Shown here piece by piece: positions 1 through 7,216 of a stretch of 22,134 nt of DNA. The notes under the pieces were generated by a model. The model was not told the origin of the DNA. It saw only the letters and a list, made by a program, of their open reading frames with translations, and did not search any database. The position numbers were made by a program, and so were the translations under genes. The first letter of the stretch is position 1, and each line of letters opens with the position of its first letter. The DNA is from a virus, in IMG/VR virus record IMGVR_UViG_3300037070_003619, positions 1 to 22,134 of that record; one strand, written 5' to 3'.

Positions 1-333
1 GATGCCCTCCCCTTCGAGCTTGAAGCCGTCGGGGAGGCCAAAACCATATTCTGCCGGCGTCGCGGGGACCCGCGCCTCCCGGCTCTTGTAGGTCGCCAAC
101 TCGGTCGAGGTCGACGCGGCGTCCCTCGCGAGGTCGGCGAGCTTCACCTCGCCCTTGTCGGCGTCCCAATAGCGGGCGTCGAGGCCGTCAGGCGGGGTCT
201 TCGCCGCGGATGGCGCGTCGGCGGGCGTCGGACTTGGCGGCGTCACGGGCGCGGGCGTCGGCGGCACGCTTGCGGACGGCGCGGTTTGCTCGGTTGTCTG
301 CGGTGTGACTGCGGTCGGCGTCGGGTCGGGCAT
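1..333 (-). CDS. Probable capsid scaffolding protein, N-terminal part (3' end outside window)
   Basis: The ATG at 333 lies 8 bases after a GAGGA ribosome binding site, and the frame stays open to the window edge (111 codons). Residues 1-45 are rich in Pro, Thr and Ser with almost no hydrophobic residues, so probably disordered. After that comes GLDARYWDADKGEVKLADLA and then a PAEYGFGLPDGF stretch. This layout (disordered head, 'yWd..kgevk..dLa...' segment, 'P..Yef.lPegf' segment) is what I associate with scaffolds of T7-like podoviruses, which sit inside the procapsid and guide coat assembly. Position two genes after the portal fits, since scaffold and major capsid usually follow. The first 146 bases are shared with the preceding gene in another frame. 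The family call is by resemblance only; the C-terminal part is not visible. Confidence 0.6.
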   Translation of the reverse strand, partial: MPDPTPTAVTPQTTEQTAPSASVPPTPAPVTPPSPTPADAPSAAKTPPDGLDARYWDADKGEVKLADLARDAASTSTELATYKSREARVPATPAEYGFGLPDGFKLEGEGI

Positions 334-535
334 TCGTCACGTCCTCGCCGTGGGCCAATGCCCACATGATCGCTGCAAAGTTGCGACGAGCTTCGTGCGC
401 GTGCAACGCACAGGCCTCGGACGTCGGCGAAATGACGATAAACAGTTGGCGGCGAAGGAAATTTAGGACGAGCTGGCCGTCCTGCGAGGAGGCGATCCGC
501 TTCCACGCTGCAAGTTCATCAGGCTCCATGATCAT
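188..535 (-). CDS. Hypothetical protein (115 aa) between portal and scaffold
   Basis: The ATG at 535 overlaps the portal stop (ATGA), which suggests translational coupling; a second in-frame Met follows at 529. Residues 1-65 look like a normal folded, mostly helical protein (MIMEPDELAAWKRIASSQDG onward). Residues 66-115 are Arg-, Ala- and Asp-rich and coincide with the stretch where the scaffold gene runs in another frame, so the tail composition may be imposed by the overlapping gene. I do not recognise a family. Given its place it may be a small morphogenesis factor. Coding status is fairly sure; function unknown. Confidence 0.65.
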   Translation of the reverse strand: MIMEPDELAAWKRIASSQDGQLVLNFLRRQLFIVISPTSEACALHAHEARRNFAAIMWALAHGEDVTNARPDADRSHTADNRANRAVRKRAADARARDAAKSDARRRAIRGEDPA

Positions 536-2163
536 GTAACAGCTCGGGGTCGGCCGGGTTGGGCTGCGGGTTGCGGGGTCGGCGAGGGCGAGGCCCCCGA
601 GGCGGTGCCGCCGACGCCACCGGAGGCGCCGCCGCCACCTTCGAGCATCGGAGCGAAGAGCTTCGCCGCCGCTGCCATCTGGTCGGGCGTGTTGATCTGG
701 ACGAGTTCGTCGCCCAGCTTCGCCTTGATCGCCGCGAACGTCTGCGGGAGGTTGATGATGACCTGTCCCATCTGCGGCGAGACGCCGAAGATCGTCGCGA
801 GCAGGGCGTTGGCGATCTGCACCTCTTGGTGATCGCGAGCCCTGTCGGCGGGGTTGTAGGGCGTCAGCGAAACCACCCTGCCGTGGAGTGTCACCTCGAC
901 GCGCTCGCGCGCCAGCTTGAGGTACATGAACCGGAGGTAGGCCGAGACGCAGAACTCTTGGAAGAAGACGCGGCCCGGCGTCCCGAGGCGCCGCTGCGCC
1001 TGAAGCATCTCGTCGAGCCATTGCGTCGCCGTCGGCGGCGTCATGCCCCGCTGCTCCGGGAAATCGACGTAGTGGAGCCTGCGGATCATCGACCGCATGT
1101 CGGACTGTTCGAGGTAGCCCGCGTCCCATTTGCCCTCGAAGTAGAGCGACTGGAAGTCGTCGCCACTGCCCGGCAGGATCGGCACGCCGACGCCGGGCGC
1201 CAGCCCGTTGTCGAAATTCAGCGTCCCGTCAGAGGGATAGCTGAAAGGCGGATGCACCGCGTAGTCGAGATGTTTCAGGTTCAAGTCCCGGGTCGTGTCG
1301 AGCGTCCGCAGCTCGGGGAGCGAGAGGATCGTCGGCCCGATGCCGAAGGCGCTCTCGGGGTCCGGGTTGAAGCGCCCGATGATCATCGGGACGCACCCCT
1401 CGCCCTTCATGGTGCTCTCGCCGACGAGCTTCTGTTTCACCATGCAGACGTGTTGGAAGACGGTGTCGCCCCGCTCGCCCCATTTGCGCCAGAAGCCCTT
1501 CACCACCTCGACCGCTTGGTCGCGCGAGGTCGGCCGCTCGCGCATCTGCTTCACGTCCTGCGGAAGGGCGTCCATCTCCTCTTCGGAGAGCACCGCTTCG
1601 AGGTCGCGCGCCCGATGCCACTGGACGAGAAAGCGATCGTCGATGAGCCCGTCCGGGCCGACGTTCAGCTCCATCTCCCGGATTGGGATGACCATGACGA
1701 CCGCCGGCTCGCCCGGGCGCGGCTCGTCGATCCAGAGGCCGATCGTTCCAATGGCGAGGTCGGGGGAGAAGGTCTGCGCGCAGGCCGCGACGAAGTTCGA
1801 CGCGCCGATGTCCTTGAAGATCGACGAGTTCAGAGCGTCCGCCTGCGACTGTATCTGTCGCTTGTGCGCGTCCGGGACGGCGACCGCCGGCCGGAGCTTG
1901 GCCCAATGCTGGTTTTCCGGGATGTAGGCGTTCAGCACCTCGGTCGCGAAATCGCCGGCCGCCTCGATCGCCGCCGAGGTCGCGAGCTGCCCGGCATCGT
2001 CGGGACGCCAGAGCCCGCGCTTCTGGTTTGAGCTGATGCTGCGGTTCCGGTGCGGCGCCGCGAACCAATAGGCCTCGCGAATGTCGCCCTCGGCGATCGA
2101 CTTTTGCTCGCGAGCGGCGGCGAGGCGGTCCTTGGCATCCCGCTGGAGGGCGTCCTCGGCCAC
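532..2163 (-). CDS. Head-to-tail connector (portal) protein, T7 gp8-like
   Basis: The portal forms the dodecameric ring at the capsid vertex through which DNA is packaged and the tail attaches. The 543 aa length is typical of the podoviral head-tail connector family. Supporting text includes EGDIREAYWFAAPHRNR near residue 25, the helical core with AIEAAGDFATEVLNAYIPE (about 65-85), RFNPDPESAFGIGPTILSLP (about 265-285), and a Gly/Ser/Pro-rich C-terminal tail from about residue 510. The start is a GTG at 2163 preceded by GGAGG at six bases, which also covers the stop of the upstream 67 aa gene. The stop overlaps the next start by ATGA. Together with the nearby TerL this fixes the window as a tailed phage with T7-type head genes. 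High confidence. Confidence 0.93.
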   Translation of the reverse strand: MAEDALQRDAKDRLAAAREQKSIAEGDIREAYWFAAPHRNRSISSNQKRGLWRPDDAGQLATSAAIEAAGDFATEVLNAYIPENQHWAKLRPAVAVPDAHKRQIQSQADALNSSIFKDIGASNFVAACAQTFSPDLAIGTIGLWIDEPRPGEPAVVMVIPIREMELNVGPDGLIDDRFLVQWHRARDLEAVLSEEEMDALPQDVKQMRERPTSRDQAVEVVKGFWRKWGERGDTVFQHVCMVKQKLVGESTMKGEGCVPMIIGRFNPDPESAFGIGPTILSLPELRTLDTTRDLNLKHLDYAVHPPFSYPSDGTLNFDNGLAPGVGVPILPGSGDDFQSLYFEGKWDAGYLEQSDMRSMIRRLHYVDFPEQRGMTPPTATQWLDEMLQAQRRLGTPGRVFFQEFCVSAYLRFMYLKLARERVEVTLHGRVVSLTPYNPADRARDHQEVQIANALLATIFGVSPQMGQVIINLPQTFAAIKAKLGDELVQINTPDQMAAAAKLFAPMLEGGGGASGGVGGTASGASPSPTPQPAAQPGRPRAVT

Positions 2164-2166
2164 CGA

Positions 2167-2370
2167 CTACCTCCGCAGGAAGTCGTCGAGCGAGAAGCCG
2201 CTATTCTTGCCGCGGGCGCCGTAGTAGCGCATCGCCAGCTCGGTGTCGTCGGCGAGGGCGTCGGAAATCGCCGTCAGATTGAGGTCGCGCTCGGTGCGCT
2301 CGTCGTCCTTTAGGTCCTTCCGGAGGATTTTATCCTGTCGAGTAGGTCCCGGGGCCACTGGGGTGTTCAT
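2167..2370 (-). CDS. Small hypothetical protein (67 aa) upstream of portal
   Basis: A short charged, probably helical protein with many Asp, Arg and Lys residues and a C-terminal GFSLDDFLRR. The ATG at 2370 is preceded by a purine-rich GGAGAGAGG. It starts 41 bases inside the previous gene and stops 3 bases before the portal GTG, so it is embedded in the packaging/head operon. No family recognised; small acidic proteins here are often head accessory factors, which is inference only. Confidence 0.7.
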   Translation of the reverse strand: MNTPVAPGPTRQDKILRKDLKDDERTERDLNLTAISDALADDTELAMRYYGARGKNSGFSLDDFLRR

Positions 2371-2785
2371 CGAACCTCTCTCCGCCGTTCTCGATGAGGA
2401 GACGGTAGAGGCCGTCGGGCGTCAACGCACAGCCCCGCAGCCCGAGAAGGTGCTTGATCGAGGGGACGCAGTAGTAGCCGAGCCGCCCGATCCGCGGCGG
2501 GCCGCGCAGCACCGGGAACGAGACAACCTCGGCCGCCGCTTGCACCAATTCGGCGAGCGTGTCGTCGAACGCCGCCGGGATCAGCTCAACCCGGGTCCGG
2601 TGAAGACTGACGTCGAACCAGACCCAGAGGTCGAGGCCCATCGGCTTGCCGAGCGCCGAGGCATGCCGGAAGCGGCCGAACGGGAGGTTGCGCGCGAGCC
2701 AACTGTCGTTGGGCGCGGTGCAGTCGTAGAAGAGCACGAACCAGCGGGTGATCGGAAAGGCGCCGACCGGGCCGACGTGGTTCAT
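2330..2785 (-). CDS. Hypothetical phage protein, possible permuted papain-like (NlpC/P60-type) fold
   Basis: 151 aa. The ATG at 2785 overlaps the upstream stop by ATGA, which decides the start over longer in-frame openings. Features seen: GRFRHAS with His41, a LDLWVWFDVS segment with Asp58, then RLGYYCVPSIKHLLGLRG with Cys106, followed by LTPDGLYRLL. An order of His, then acidic/aromatic strand, then Cys at the start of a helix is the arrangement of circularly permuted papain-like proteins, and 'CV..IKhLLGLR...LTP..LYR.L' is a pattern I associate with uncharacterised phage proteins near terminase genes. Catalytic activity is a hypothesis. It lies between the nuclease-like protein and the portal group. 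Confidence 0.6.
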   Translation of the reverse strand: MNHVGPVGAFPITRWFVLFYDCTAPNDSWLARNLPFGRFRHASALGKPMGLDLWVWFDVSLHRTRVELIPAAFDDTLAELVQAAAEVVSFPVLRGPPRIGRLGYYCVPSIKHLLGLRGCALTPDGLYRLLIENGGERFDEHPSGPGTYSTG

Positions 2786-3270
2786 CAGAAGAGCATCCTG
2801 TCGAGCAGCTCGGCGACCGGACGCAGCTTGGCGACCGGCACGACATGGTTGACCACATGCCGCGGCCATGCCCGCGGCGGATATTGCAGCACCTCGGCGC
2901 CCCATGCATAGCCGAGCCACGCGGAGACGCGCTGCCCGGACAAGTCGACCAGCCCGAGCACGTAGGCGACGTTCTTCCGCACCTTGCCGGCCTCGACCAG
3001 CAGTCCATAAGGCTTCTGCGCGCCCTTCACGTCGACCAGCAGCGTCGCCACCGACCAGTTCTCGGCCCACACCTTGTGCTCGAAGTCATGGCCGCCGTCG
3101 CTGCCGGCACCGATCGCCTCGGTGTCCGGCCGGGGCGCCCCGGTCAGCGCCGACCAATCGCGCTCGGCGATCAGGCCGATGATCTCGTAGGCGGGCGTGA
3201 AGCGCCGCTCCGGTTGCTGACCATCGTGAAAGCCAGAGCGGCGGCGTGCCTCGGCGTATAGATCGCTCAT
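2785..3270 (-). CDS. Hypothetical protein with PD-(D/E)XK nuclease-like motif, downstream of TerL
   Basis: 161 aa, starting by an ATGA overlap with the TerL stop. The central segment GGHDFEHKVWAENWSVATLL leads into VDVKGA. Asp62, then 17 residues, then Asp80-Val-Lys82 has the spacing of a PD-(D/E)XK metal-dependent nuclease core, followed by predicted strands (YGLLVEAGKV, VAYVLGLVDL, VSAWLGYAWG) like the rest of that fold. In the packaging operon such a protein could process DNA ends or branches, but this is inference. Resemblance rests on one motif and strand order, so the nuclease call is moderate while coding status is firm. Confidence 0.75.
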   Translation of the reverse strand: MSDLYAEARRRSGFHDGQQPERRFTPAYEIIGLIAERDWSALTGAPRPDTEAIGAGSDGGHDFEHKVWAENWSVATLLVDVKGAQKPYGLLVEAGKVRKNVAYVLGLVDLSGQRVSAWLGYAWGAEVLQYPPRAWPRHVVNHVVPVAKLRPVAELLDRMLF

Positions 3271-4814
3271 TGTCCCCGCCTGCCCACTCGCCGGCCGGCG
3301 TACATCGGCCTCGGAACCAGCGCCGCGGCCTCGGGGAGGTGGACGAGCCGCCGCCCCTCGCCCGAGCCGAGGATGAGATACTGGAGCCCGTCGGCTGCGT
3401 CAGCATACTTGTCCTTTTCCGGAGCCTTCTTGCCGTCGCCCGTCTCCGTCCAGTGGTACGCGCCCGCGCAGGCCATCTTGAGCTGCCGGCACTTCGGCGA
3501 GATGAGCAGCGCCGGCCGCCCGTCGATCGCCCGGCCGAGAATGTGGTCGACGGCCTCGATCCGGACGAGAATGTCGTTCACTTGCCCGACGAAGCGCACC
3601 GCCTCGACGCGCAGCCCGAACGATCGGAACACGTCGTAGGCGGTTTTCTCGTCACTCTGCCCGCGGTCCTTGCCCTTCGGGTCGCCCCAGAGATGGATCG
3701 CCGGACACCCGGCATATTCGACTTCGAGCATGCGCTTCACCTTTGGGGCGAAGCGGCTCGCGCCCTCATTCCTGCCGACGATCTCATTCTGGATGAAGAG
3801 CCGGCCGCTGATCATCTGCCCGAAGCACGCATAGGGATTGCGGCCGAAATCGAGCCCGACATAGACCGGATAGTTCGCGTTCGGGACCAAATTCTGGCGC
3901 GCGACGTGGACGTCCGGGTTGAACGTCGGCCAAACGGCGTCACCTTCAGTATAGATTGTGATCTTATTGAGAATACGGCTGTCGATCCACGTCTTCGACT
4001 TGCCCTTTATTAGTCGAGCATAGTAATCTTCCGGGAGCCACTTGAGATTTTCTGCCTTCGGGTTGATCCTGTAGTCGATCACGGTCCCTTCGGCGTCCCT
4101 GATCTCGATCATGCCCGGCGGCTGGATGTGGTAGCCCCACTTCTCGGGCTTGCGCCACTCCATGCGCTCCTGCTCGGTGAATTCCTCGGGGAGCGGGACG
4201 TCGCCGAGGAGCATCGGCACCCAATGGTCCTCCGCCGGGGCGTTCATGTCGCCAATCACGCCGTACCAGCTCGGGCCGCCCATGCTGATCGGCGGGTAGC
4301 GCCCGCACCGCGACTGAATTTCGTCGAAGATCGGTTTGTCGAGAAATTCCAGCTCGTTGACGAAGGCCCCGGTCAGCTCCAGCGAGCGCAGCTTGGCGAT
4401 GTCCTTCTCGTCGTCGAGCGCCACGAAGAGCACTTCGAGGTCGACGCCCGGAACCTCGTTGCCGCGCATGTCGATGCCCGCCGGCAGCACGATGTGATGC
4501 GTGAAGGGCCGCGACATGGCGACAGGCCCATAAAGCTCCTCTTCGTACCAGAATTTCCACGTTTTCAGGGTCGTGTCCCTGAGCGCCGGGAAGGTGTTGC
4601 GGACGATGGCCCAGCGGGAATAGCGGACGCCGCTGTAGGGGGTCTGTTCGATCGCGTGCGCCCAGATGCGGACGCAGCTCGCCGAGCTGGAGCCCGAGCC
4701 GACCGGCCCGCGCACGATGTCGACTTCGTTGCGGGCGGCGAGGAACTGCCGGAGAATTTCACCGTCGGGGATGTAGAGCTTGTGCCCGGCCGCCGTGCGA
4801 TCAATCGTCGGCAT
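3267..4814 (-). CDS. Terminase large subunit (TerL)
   Basis: 515 aa ATPase-nuclease that pumps phage DNA into the prohead. The ATPase half has an atypical Walker A, GPVGSGSSSA (residues 36-45), with Ser where the usual Lys would be. It continues with the RNTFPALRDTTLKTW segment and a Walker B LTGAFVNELEF (147-157) with the catalytic Glu. The RNase H-like nuclease half has YVGLDFGRN (Asp322), HLWGDPKGKDRG (Asp378) and DKYADAADGLQYL (Asp468/472/475), the usual acidic trio. It lies 15 bases after the sulfatase stop, and no good Shine-Dalgarno is visible because that gap is taken by a parS-like palindrome. Its stop overlaps the next start. The small terminase candidate is not adjacent but divergent, at 10536. 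Confidence 0.93.
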   Translation of the reverse strand: MPTIDRTAAGHKLYIPDGEILRQFLAARNEVDIVRGPVGSGSSSASCVRIWAHAIEQTPYSGVRYSRWAIVRNTFPALRDTTLKTWKFWYEEELYGPVAMSRPFTHHIVLPAGIDMRGNEVPGVDLEVLFVALDDEKDIAKLRSLELTGAFVNELEFLDKPIFDEIQSRCGRYPPISMGGPSWYGVIGDMNAPAEDHWVPMLLGDVPLPEEFTEQERMEWRKPEKWGYHIQPPGMIEIRDAEGTVIDYRINPKAENLKWLPEDYYARLIKGKSKTWIDSRILNKITIYTEGDAVWPTFNPDVHVARQNLVPNANYPVYVGLDFGRNPYACFGQMISGRLFIQNEIVGRNEGASRFAPKVKRMLEVEYAGCPAIHLWGDPKGKDRGQSDEKTAYDVFRSFGLRVEAVRFVGQVNDILVRIEAVDHILGRAIDGRPALLISPKCRQLKMACAGAYHWTETGDGKKAPEKDKYADAADGLQYLILGSGEGRRLVHLPEAAALVPRPMYAGRRVGRRGQ

Positions 4815-4829
4815 GTTTCACATGAAACG
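4814..4829. promoter_or_regulatory. parS-like 16-bp palindrome in the sulfatase-TerL gap
   Basis: TGTTTCACATGAAACG matches the bacterial parS consensus TGTTTCACGTGAAACA at 14 of 16 positions; the mismatches are one central base and the last base. It fills exactly the 15-base gap between the sulfatase stop and the TerL start, including the last base of the TerL ATG. ParB binds parS in chromosome and plasmid partition systems. No ParA or ParB gene is visible in the window, so a host or phage protein acting here is conjecture. It could equally be an operator or a packaging signal. Confidence 0.5.
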
Positions 4830-6056
4830 TCAGTTCGATTGCGTCTGCCACGGGTCCGTCTCCAGATCGTAGGTCTCGCTGCCGCCGCCGTCGAGGTGCT
4901 GGAAGTGCCGGACGCCGTTGACGTCGAAGGTTCCCTCCGACAGGCCCGACGGCCCGGGCGCGCTCTCTTGCTCGCCCCAGCGCCCCCAGACCTTCACGGC
5001 CTGCCGCGGGTTGCCGCGGATGTCGCGGGCGGCGAAGTCGAGAGGGCGCCCGGGTTCGGCCCCCGCCAGCGCGAAGATGGTCGTCGTGAGGTCCGTCGTC
5101 TGGACAAGTCGGCTGTCGACGCCCGGGGCGAAGTCGCCGCCGAAGACGATGAGCGGGATGCGCGCCATCTCTTCATAGAGGTACAGCTTGCCGGTCAGCC
5201 GTCGATCGCCGTGCGCCATGCCGTGGTCGCCCGTCACCATGACGATCGTGCCCGGCCCGGCCCGGTTGATCATCTTCTCGGCGTACTTGTCACTCTCGCG
5301 CATCGTCTCGCACGTCGTGCGCCACTTCTCCGCCTGCTTCGCTGCCTTGCCGGCATCCATGAGCAGCGGGTCGAACCAACCCGGCTTGTCGGAGATGTCG
5401 GCCTCGTTGAAGCTCGGCCGACCGGCGATCGGGAAGGGGATGTCGGCGCAGGAGCCCCCATGTTCCGGCTTCGGAACGTTCGGAGAGTGCGGGGCGATGT
5501 CGGCGCACCACAGGAAGTAGGGCCGCGGCGCCGTGTCCATCACATCGAGGCACCGCTGGCCGATCCTTGCCGGCGTATAACCGCTCTCGAAGACGAGCCC
5601 GGCCGGCGTCTCGAAGGTCGGATCGAAGTAGCGATCGTCGTCGTCCCTTCGGCCGTGAAGTCGGATGACCGCCCAGTCGTCGAAGCCGATCCGGCCCATG
5701 CCGAAGGGCACCCCTTGCGGGTCCTTGCCGACAATCGCCGTGTGATAGCCGGCAAGGTGGAGCTGCCGGGGAAGAAGCTGCTCATGCGAGGCGAGCTTTT
5801 GCTCGTCGCTGAGCACGCCATGCGTCGGCGGGTTCTGGCCGGTCAGAAAGCACACCCGCGCGGGCGCGCAGACCGTGAAACAGGCGTAGGCCCGCCGATA
5901 TTCGCGCCCCTCGGGCATGCGATCGGCGAGCCGCGGCATGAAAGCCCGAATGTCGGCCCCACGGAGGTCGTCGTACATGACGACGACGATGTTCGGCTGT
6001 TGCGCGAGCCCCGGACCGGCAATCGCCGAGGCGAGAAGAGCCGCGGCGAGCCTCAT
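4830..6056 (-). CDS. Exported type I sulfatase
   Basis: 408 aa hydrolase of sulfate esters, alkaline-phosphatase superfamily. The ATG at 6056 overlaps the upstream stop (ATGA) and gives a classic Sec signal: Met-Arg, an Ala/Leu-rich core, likely cut near GLA-QQ (about residue 18). Mature start PNIVVVMYDD carries metal-binding Asp29/Asp30. The sulfatase signature C63-A-P-A-R67, followed by T72-G73, marks a Cys-type enzyme whose Cys63 must become formylglycine, presumably by a host enzyme as no maturase is in the window. Also present are G-K111, APH190, TGDHG (Asp277/His278), TGK290, and a C-terminal ETYDLETDP, so the active site looks complete. The gene sits between an Ntn hydrolase and TerL, an unusual place. 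Likely role: removing sulfate from a host surface polysaccharide or scavenging sulfate; both are inference. Confidence 0.92.
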   Translation of the reverse strand: MRLAAALLASAIAGPGLAQQPNIVVVMYDDLRGADIRAFMPRLADRMPEGREYRRAYACFTVCAPARVCFLTGQNPPTHGVLSDEQKLASHEQLLPRQLHLAGYHTAIVGKDPQGVPFGMGRIGFDDWAVIRLHGRRDDDDRYFDPTFETPAGLVFESGYTPARIGQRCLDVMDTAPRPYFLWCADIAPHSPNVPKPEHGGSCADIPFPIAGRPSFNEADISDKPGWFDPLLMDAGKAAKQAEKWRTTCETMRESDKYAEKMINRAGPGTIVMVTGDHGMAHGDRRLTGKLYLYEEMARIPLIVFGGDFAPGVDSRLVQTTDLTTTIFALAGAEPGRPLDFAARDIRGNPRQAVKVWGRWGEQESAPGPSGLSEGTFDVNGVRHFQHLDGGGSETYDLETDPWQTQSN

Positions 6057-6541
6057 TCCTTGAAATCCCATCGGGCTCCGTCACCGCCGAGGGCAACACC
6101 CGGCATCCGGCACGTCGATGTCCACCGACAGGCCTCGACAACGGCGGCGACCGCATTCGCGCCGACGCCCAGAGCCCCATAGGCGATCGAAGAGCCCGAG
6201 CCAATCGCGACAAAGCCGTGATGCAGCTCGATCGGGATCAAAATGTCGCCTTCCCAGAGCCACGCCCGCCGATCCGGAGCGATGAGAATGCCCTGATCGT
6301 CGTCTTTGTCCTTGCAATCGGGCAGTTCGAGCCATTCGTCGGCCGTCGACTTCTCCGGACCGCCGTCCTCAACCCATTTTACGAAGCCCCACGCCCCGAC
6401 GATGCTGCCGACGGCGCCGCCGAGCCAGCCAGCAGGCGAGCGGGCGATCTTGTTGAAGAGATAGCCGGCGATCCAGCCGTTGCCGGACGTCGCCAGCGTG
6501 TCGGAAGCGATGATGCCGCCCCGAAAGACCACCACGCTCAC
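6053..6541 (-). CDS. Proteasome-beta/HslV-like Ntn hydrolase
   Basis: 162 aa. The GTG at 6541 overlaps the previous stop (GTGA) and is preceded by a GGAGG. After loss of the initiator Met the chain would start with Ser2, in the place of the nucleophilic Thr1 of HslV. Asp14 (GIIASDT) and Lys31 (FNKIAR) lie close to the Asp17 and Lys33 spacing of HslV. There follow LGGAVGSIVGAW and a late AIGSGSSIAYGALGVGANAVAAVVEAC (about residues 113-139), the 'GSG..yA.gal..Ga.a..Av..a' motif of this superfamily. HslV-like proteins occur in phages, where the substrate is mostly unknown; prohead maturation is a reasonable guess. No HslU-like unfoldase is seen. Confidence 0.7.
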   Translation of the reverse strand: MSVVVFRGGIIASDTLATSGNGWIAGYLFNKIARSPAGWLGGAVGSIVGAWGFVKWVEDGGPEKSTADEWLELPDCKDKDDDQGILIAPDRRAWLWEGDILIPIELHHGFVAIGSGSSIAYGALGVGANAVAAVVEACRWTSTCRMPGVALGGDGARWDFKE

Positions 6542-6972
6542 GAAATCTTCGCCTCCTCCGCCCTCGGCCACGTCGTCAGCGGCTCGACGGGCATCAGCAC
6601 ACCCAAGCGGACGGTGTAGTTGATCGCCGCCCCCCGCGTCCATTCGTCCGGACGCGCCTCGACCACCGCCGGGCCGCCGAGATAGATGAGGTCGTGCGCC
6701 AGCGCGAGTGAAAGCCGGCGCTCGACGTGATCGTTCATCTCCTTCTCGGGAAGGCCCGCCTCGAACATCGAGCGGGCGACGGTCGCCGTCGCGCTCTTCA
6801 GGCGCAGCCGGGCGCCCAGCTCGAACATGATCCGGTCGGAGATGAGGCTCCGCTGCGGCTCCGCGACCTTCGCCCATTCGAGCGCCCGGTTGACGAGAGC
6901 CCGCACGCCCCACGTCTCCGAAAAGAGGCCGCGGCCGATCGGCACGACGTTGTTAGCGCGCTCGGTCTGCAT
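6538..6972 (-). CDS. Hypothetical protein (144 aa)
   Basis: The ATG at 6972 has AGGAGA upstream and lies 20 bases inside the preceding gene. The sequence is mostly helical: SETWGVRALVNRALEWAKVA, then EPQRSLISDRIMFELGARLR, and LPEKEMNDHVERRLSLALAH. A loop-rich C-terminal part follows. No membrane segment or signal peptide. No family recognised. The stop overlaps the start of the Ntn hydrolase gene by GTGA, so the two are probably translated together; a partner role is possible but unsupported. Confidence 0.75.
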   Translation of the reverse strand: MQTERANNVVPIGRGLFSETWGVRALVNRALEWAKVAEPQRSLISDRIMFELGARLRLKSATATVARSMFEAGLPEKEMNDHVERRLSLALAHDLIYLGGPAVVEARPDEWTRGAAINYTVRLGVLMPVEPLTTWPRAEEAKIS

Positions 6973-7216
6973 TGATCTTCTCCTGATACTCCTTCGCCAA
7001 GCTCCGGCAGGCGTCGCCCCGCCAGATGCAAATCGCCGCCGCCGCCACGCCCATCCACGCGCCGCTGTCGTAGGGCTGCTCGACAATCATCCGGACGCCG
7101 ATGTGCGCGAGACACGCCCCGAGCCCGGCGCCGTAGAAAATCCGGCACCAGCGCAGGGCGTCGTCGCGCATGGCGATGTCGACCGGGTTTGGCCCCCGGC
7201 CGCCGGTCAGCCTCAC
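6953..7216 (-). CDS. Small membrane protein (87 aa), holin-like possibility
   Basis: The GTG at 7216 overlaps the Acb2-like gene stop (GTGA); an in-frame ATG at 7171 would give 72 aa. Two hydrophobic segments are visible, WCRIFYGAGLGACLAHIGV and AWMGVAAAAICIWRG, with a charged C-terminal end (EYQEKINADRAR). Two short membrane spans and a charged tail resemble small class II holins, but no endolysin or spanin is recognisable nearby, so this is only a possibility. Confidence 0.6.
   Translation of the reverse strand: MRLTGGRGPNPVDIAMRDDALRWCRIFYGAGLGACLAHIGVRMIVEQPYDSGAWMGVAAAAICIWRGDACRSLAKEYQEKINADRAR

Noticed and set aside
559-2031. Long plus-strand open frame (490 codons) opposite the portal gene
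   Set aside because: Arg/Val/Asp/Leu-rich, with no recognisable segments; it mirrors the high-GC codon pattern of the portal gene on the other strand.
1432-5882. Additional parS sites at the TGTTTCAC (about 1432) and GTGAAACA (about 5874) matches
   Set aside because: Only one half matches in each; single 8-mers are expected by chance at this length and both are inside coding sequence.
4128-6182. Very long plus-strand open frame (684 codons) opposite TerL and sulfatase
   Set aside because: It crosses two well-supported genes, lacks protein-like sequence and arises from GC-rich third positions on the minus strand.
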